Shown piece by piece: positions 5,261 to 5,712 of a stretch of 5,712 nt of DNA (its first letter is position 1; each line of letters begins with the position of its first letter). This DNA is from Streptomyces sp. NRRL F-2664 (lineage in GTDB: Bacteria > Actinomycetota > Actinomycetes > Streptomycetales > Streptomycetaceae): positions 1-5,712 of the forward strand of contig NZ_JOFX01000106.1 in the NCBI RefSeq assembly GCF_000719345.1. Reading direction: 5' to 3'. The notes below the pieces were generated by a model that ran no database searches, was not told the DNA's origin, and worked only from the letters and a program-made list of their open reading frames with translations. A program made the position numbers and the translations under genes.

Positions 5261-5393
5261 GCCCGGCCGGACCACCCCATGGCGCATATCAGGACATCCG
5301 TGTCCTCGGCGGCCTCCTCCGAGGTTCACCCGTGCAGATGGTTTGAGCGCACCCGGACCTTCCAGGCCGGGTATAACGATCGAGGTCGGGCGT

Positions 5394-5447
5394 CCGGTGA
5401 TCGGATCCGGTCCGCAAGTGGGGGCCGGTGATCGACCTGATCCGGTC
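5394..5447. repeat. Interrupted direct repeat CCGGTGATCG...ATCCGGTC
   Basis: Copy one has CCGGTGATCG (5394-5403) and ATCCGGTC (5405-5412) separated by one base. Copy two has the same blocks at 5425-5434 and 5440-5447, separated by five bases. Left blocks start 31 bp apart, close to three helical turns. It is non-coding and could be a tandem protein-binding site or a duplication remnant. Confidence 0.6.
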
Positions 5448-5630
5448 GCAGCCGCACGGCAGAACGGGGGAGAGGGGGATTCGCGGTGCAGTCGGGCGTT
5501 CTGGGTCGACGCTATGTCGATTCCGGACAGCAATCGGTCGCGGAAGAGCGGTAAAGGGCGTCCGGTGGCGTAGGTGAACGTTTCCGCACAGCAGGTCCGA
5601 CTCCGCCCCGCCGCCCCCGTTATGTTTTTC

Positions 5631-5651
5631 GCGGTCCTGCAATGGGACCGC
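5631..5651. repeat. Perfect 7-bp inverted repeat with 7-base loop
   Basis: GCGGTCC (5631-5637) and GGACCGC (5645-5651) flank TGCAATG. A TTTTT run lies at 5625-5629, on the upstream side for the plus strand; on the minus strand the same run appears as A residues. Neither direction gives a stem followed by U residues, so it is not a standard terminator. It may be an operator for a gene beyond the right edge. Confidence 0.5.
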
Positions 5652-5712
5652 TGGCCTCCGGGCCCGGTATGACTGTGTCCCCTCTGTCGAACGGATGACC
5701 TGGGGGGTGGTG

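Larger units (their letters stand above)
5281..5712. other. Non-coding right flank without a convincing gene
   Basis: About 430 bases hold no frame with recognisable motifs, a good start and typical composition. The longest minus-strand frame, 117 codons ending near 5289, is Arg/Pro/His-rich and looks random. AT-richer spots such as TATAAC (5372-5377) and TATGAC (5668-5673) on the plus strand resemble -10 boxes but lack -35 partners. The last 40 bases may be the leader of a plus-strand gene starting beyond the window; the G-rich end (about 5702-5706) could serve as its ribosome binding site. That is speculation. Confidence 0.5.

Noticed and set aside
3034..5346. A 770-codon plus-strand open frame antisense to the hydrolase gene
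   Set aside because: Its product is dominated by Gly, Arg, Val and Pro with no domain motif. It mirrors the hydrolase frame and also runs through the hairpin and relic region, as expected of antisense frames in very GC-rich DNA.
5343..5377. TTGAGC / TATAAC as a plus-strand promoter
   Set aside because: The spacer is 23 bases, too long for a standard housekeeping promoter, and no gene follows within the window.
3263..5533. A 756-codon minus-strand frame overlapping the hydrolase gene
   Set aside because: It is the same-strand shifted frame of the hydrolase, extremely rich in Arg, His and Pro, with no motif. The other frame carries the intact GESYGSG and C-terminal domain.
5289..5642. A 117-codon minus-strand frame in the right flank
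   Set aside because: Arg/Pro/His-rich without motif or ribosome binding site; it spans the direct repeat and looks non-coding.
5625..5651. Hairpin beside a T-run as an intrinsic terminator
   Set aside because: The T-run precedes the stem on the plus strand and reads as A residues on the minus strand, so it has the wrong polarity in both directions.
1..5712. CRISPR array, tRNA/rRNA, toxin-antitoxin pair, phage or defence genes
   Set aside because: No repeat-spacer pattern, no recognisable RNA gene and no protein family of those kinds was found on either strand.

Overview
The window looks like a high-GC actinomycete chromosome, most likely Streptomyces or a close relative. The reading frames have strongly G/C-biased third codon positions, the protein families are typical of that group, and one intergenic interval carries several decayed insertion-sequence remnants. 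This assignment rests on composition and motif recall; no search was run.

Layout, left to right. Bases 1-99 are the last 32 codons of an IS630-type transposase cut by the window edge. A short spacer with a 7-bp tandem repeat follows. A LysR-type regulator with MetR-like features (315-1244, minus) is divergent from a two-gene plus-strand unit: a short-chain dehydrogenase/reductase (SDR, 1355-2098) and a 70-residue tautomerase-superfamily protein (2143-2355). The 110-bp divergent spacer has a good LysR-type dyad over the regulator's start codon and apparent -10 box. This is the usual layout of a small inducible metabolic locus controlled by its own LysR protein. The substrate cannot be told from the sequence.

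Bases 2355-3262 are an insertion-sequence graveyard. A 162-bp MITE-like palindromic element abuts the tautomerase and supplies the last base of its stop codon. Next come a frameshifted C-terminal IS982-family transposase relic (minus) and a relic resembling the N,N-dimethylformamidase beta-subunit-like domain (minus). No intact gene is visible there.

Bases 3373-5196 (minus) encode an intact CocE/NonD-type (peptidase S15-like) alpha/beta hydrolase. A long imperfect hairpin lies downstream of it and a perfect 10-bp-arm palindrome lies in its presumed 5' leader. The last ~430 bases hold no convincing gene but contain a direct repeat and a small perfect hairpin.

The most unusual observation is that the SDR keeps its fold, glycine motif, NNAG, Asn and Lys, but has Pro at the catalytic Tyr position, Thr at the catalytic Ser position, and Thr where an adenine-contacting Asp is usual. 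It is paired with a tautomerase that lacks the classical 4-oxalocrotonate tautomerase arginines. I see no phage, CRISPR, toxin-antitoxin or other clearly new defence system here.
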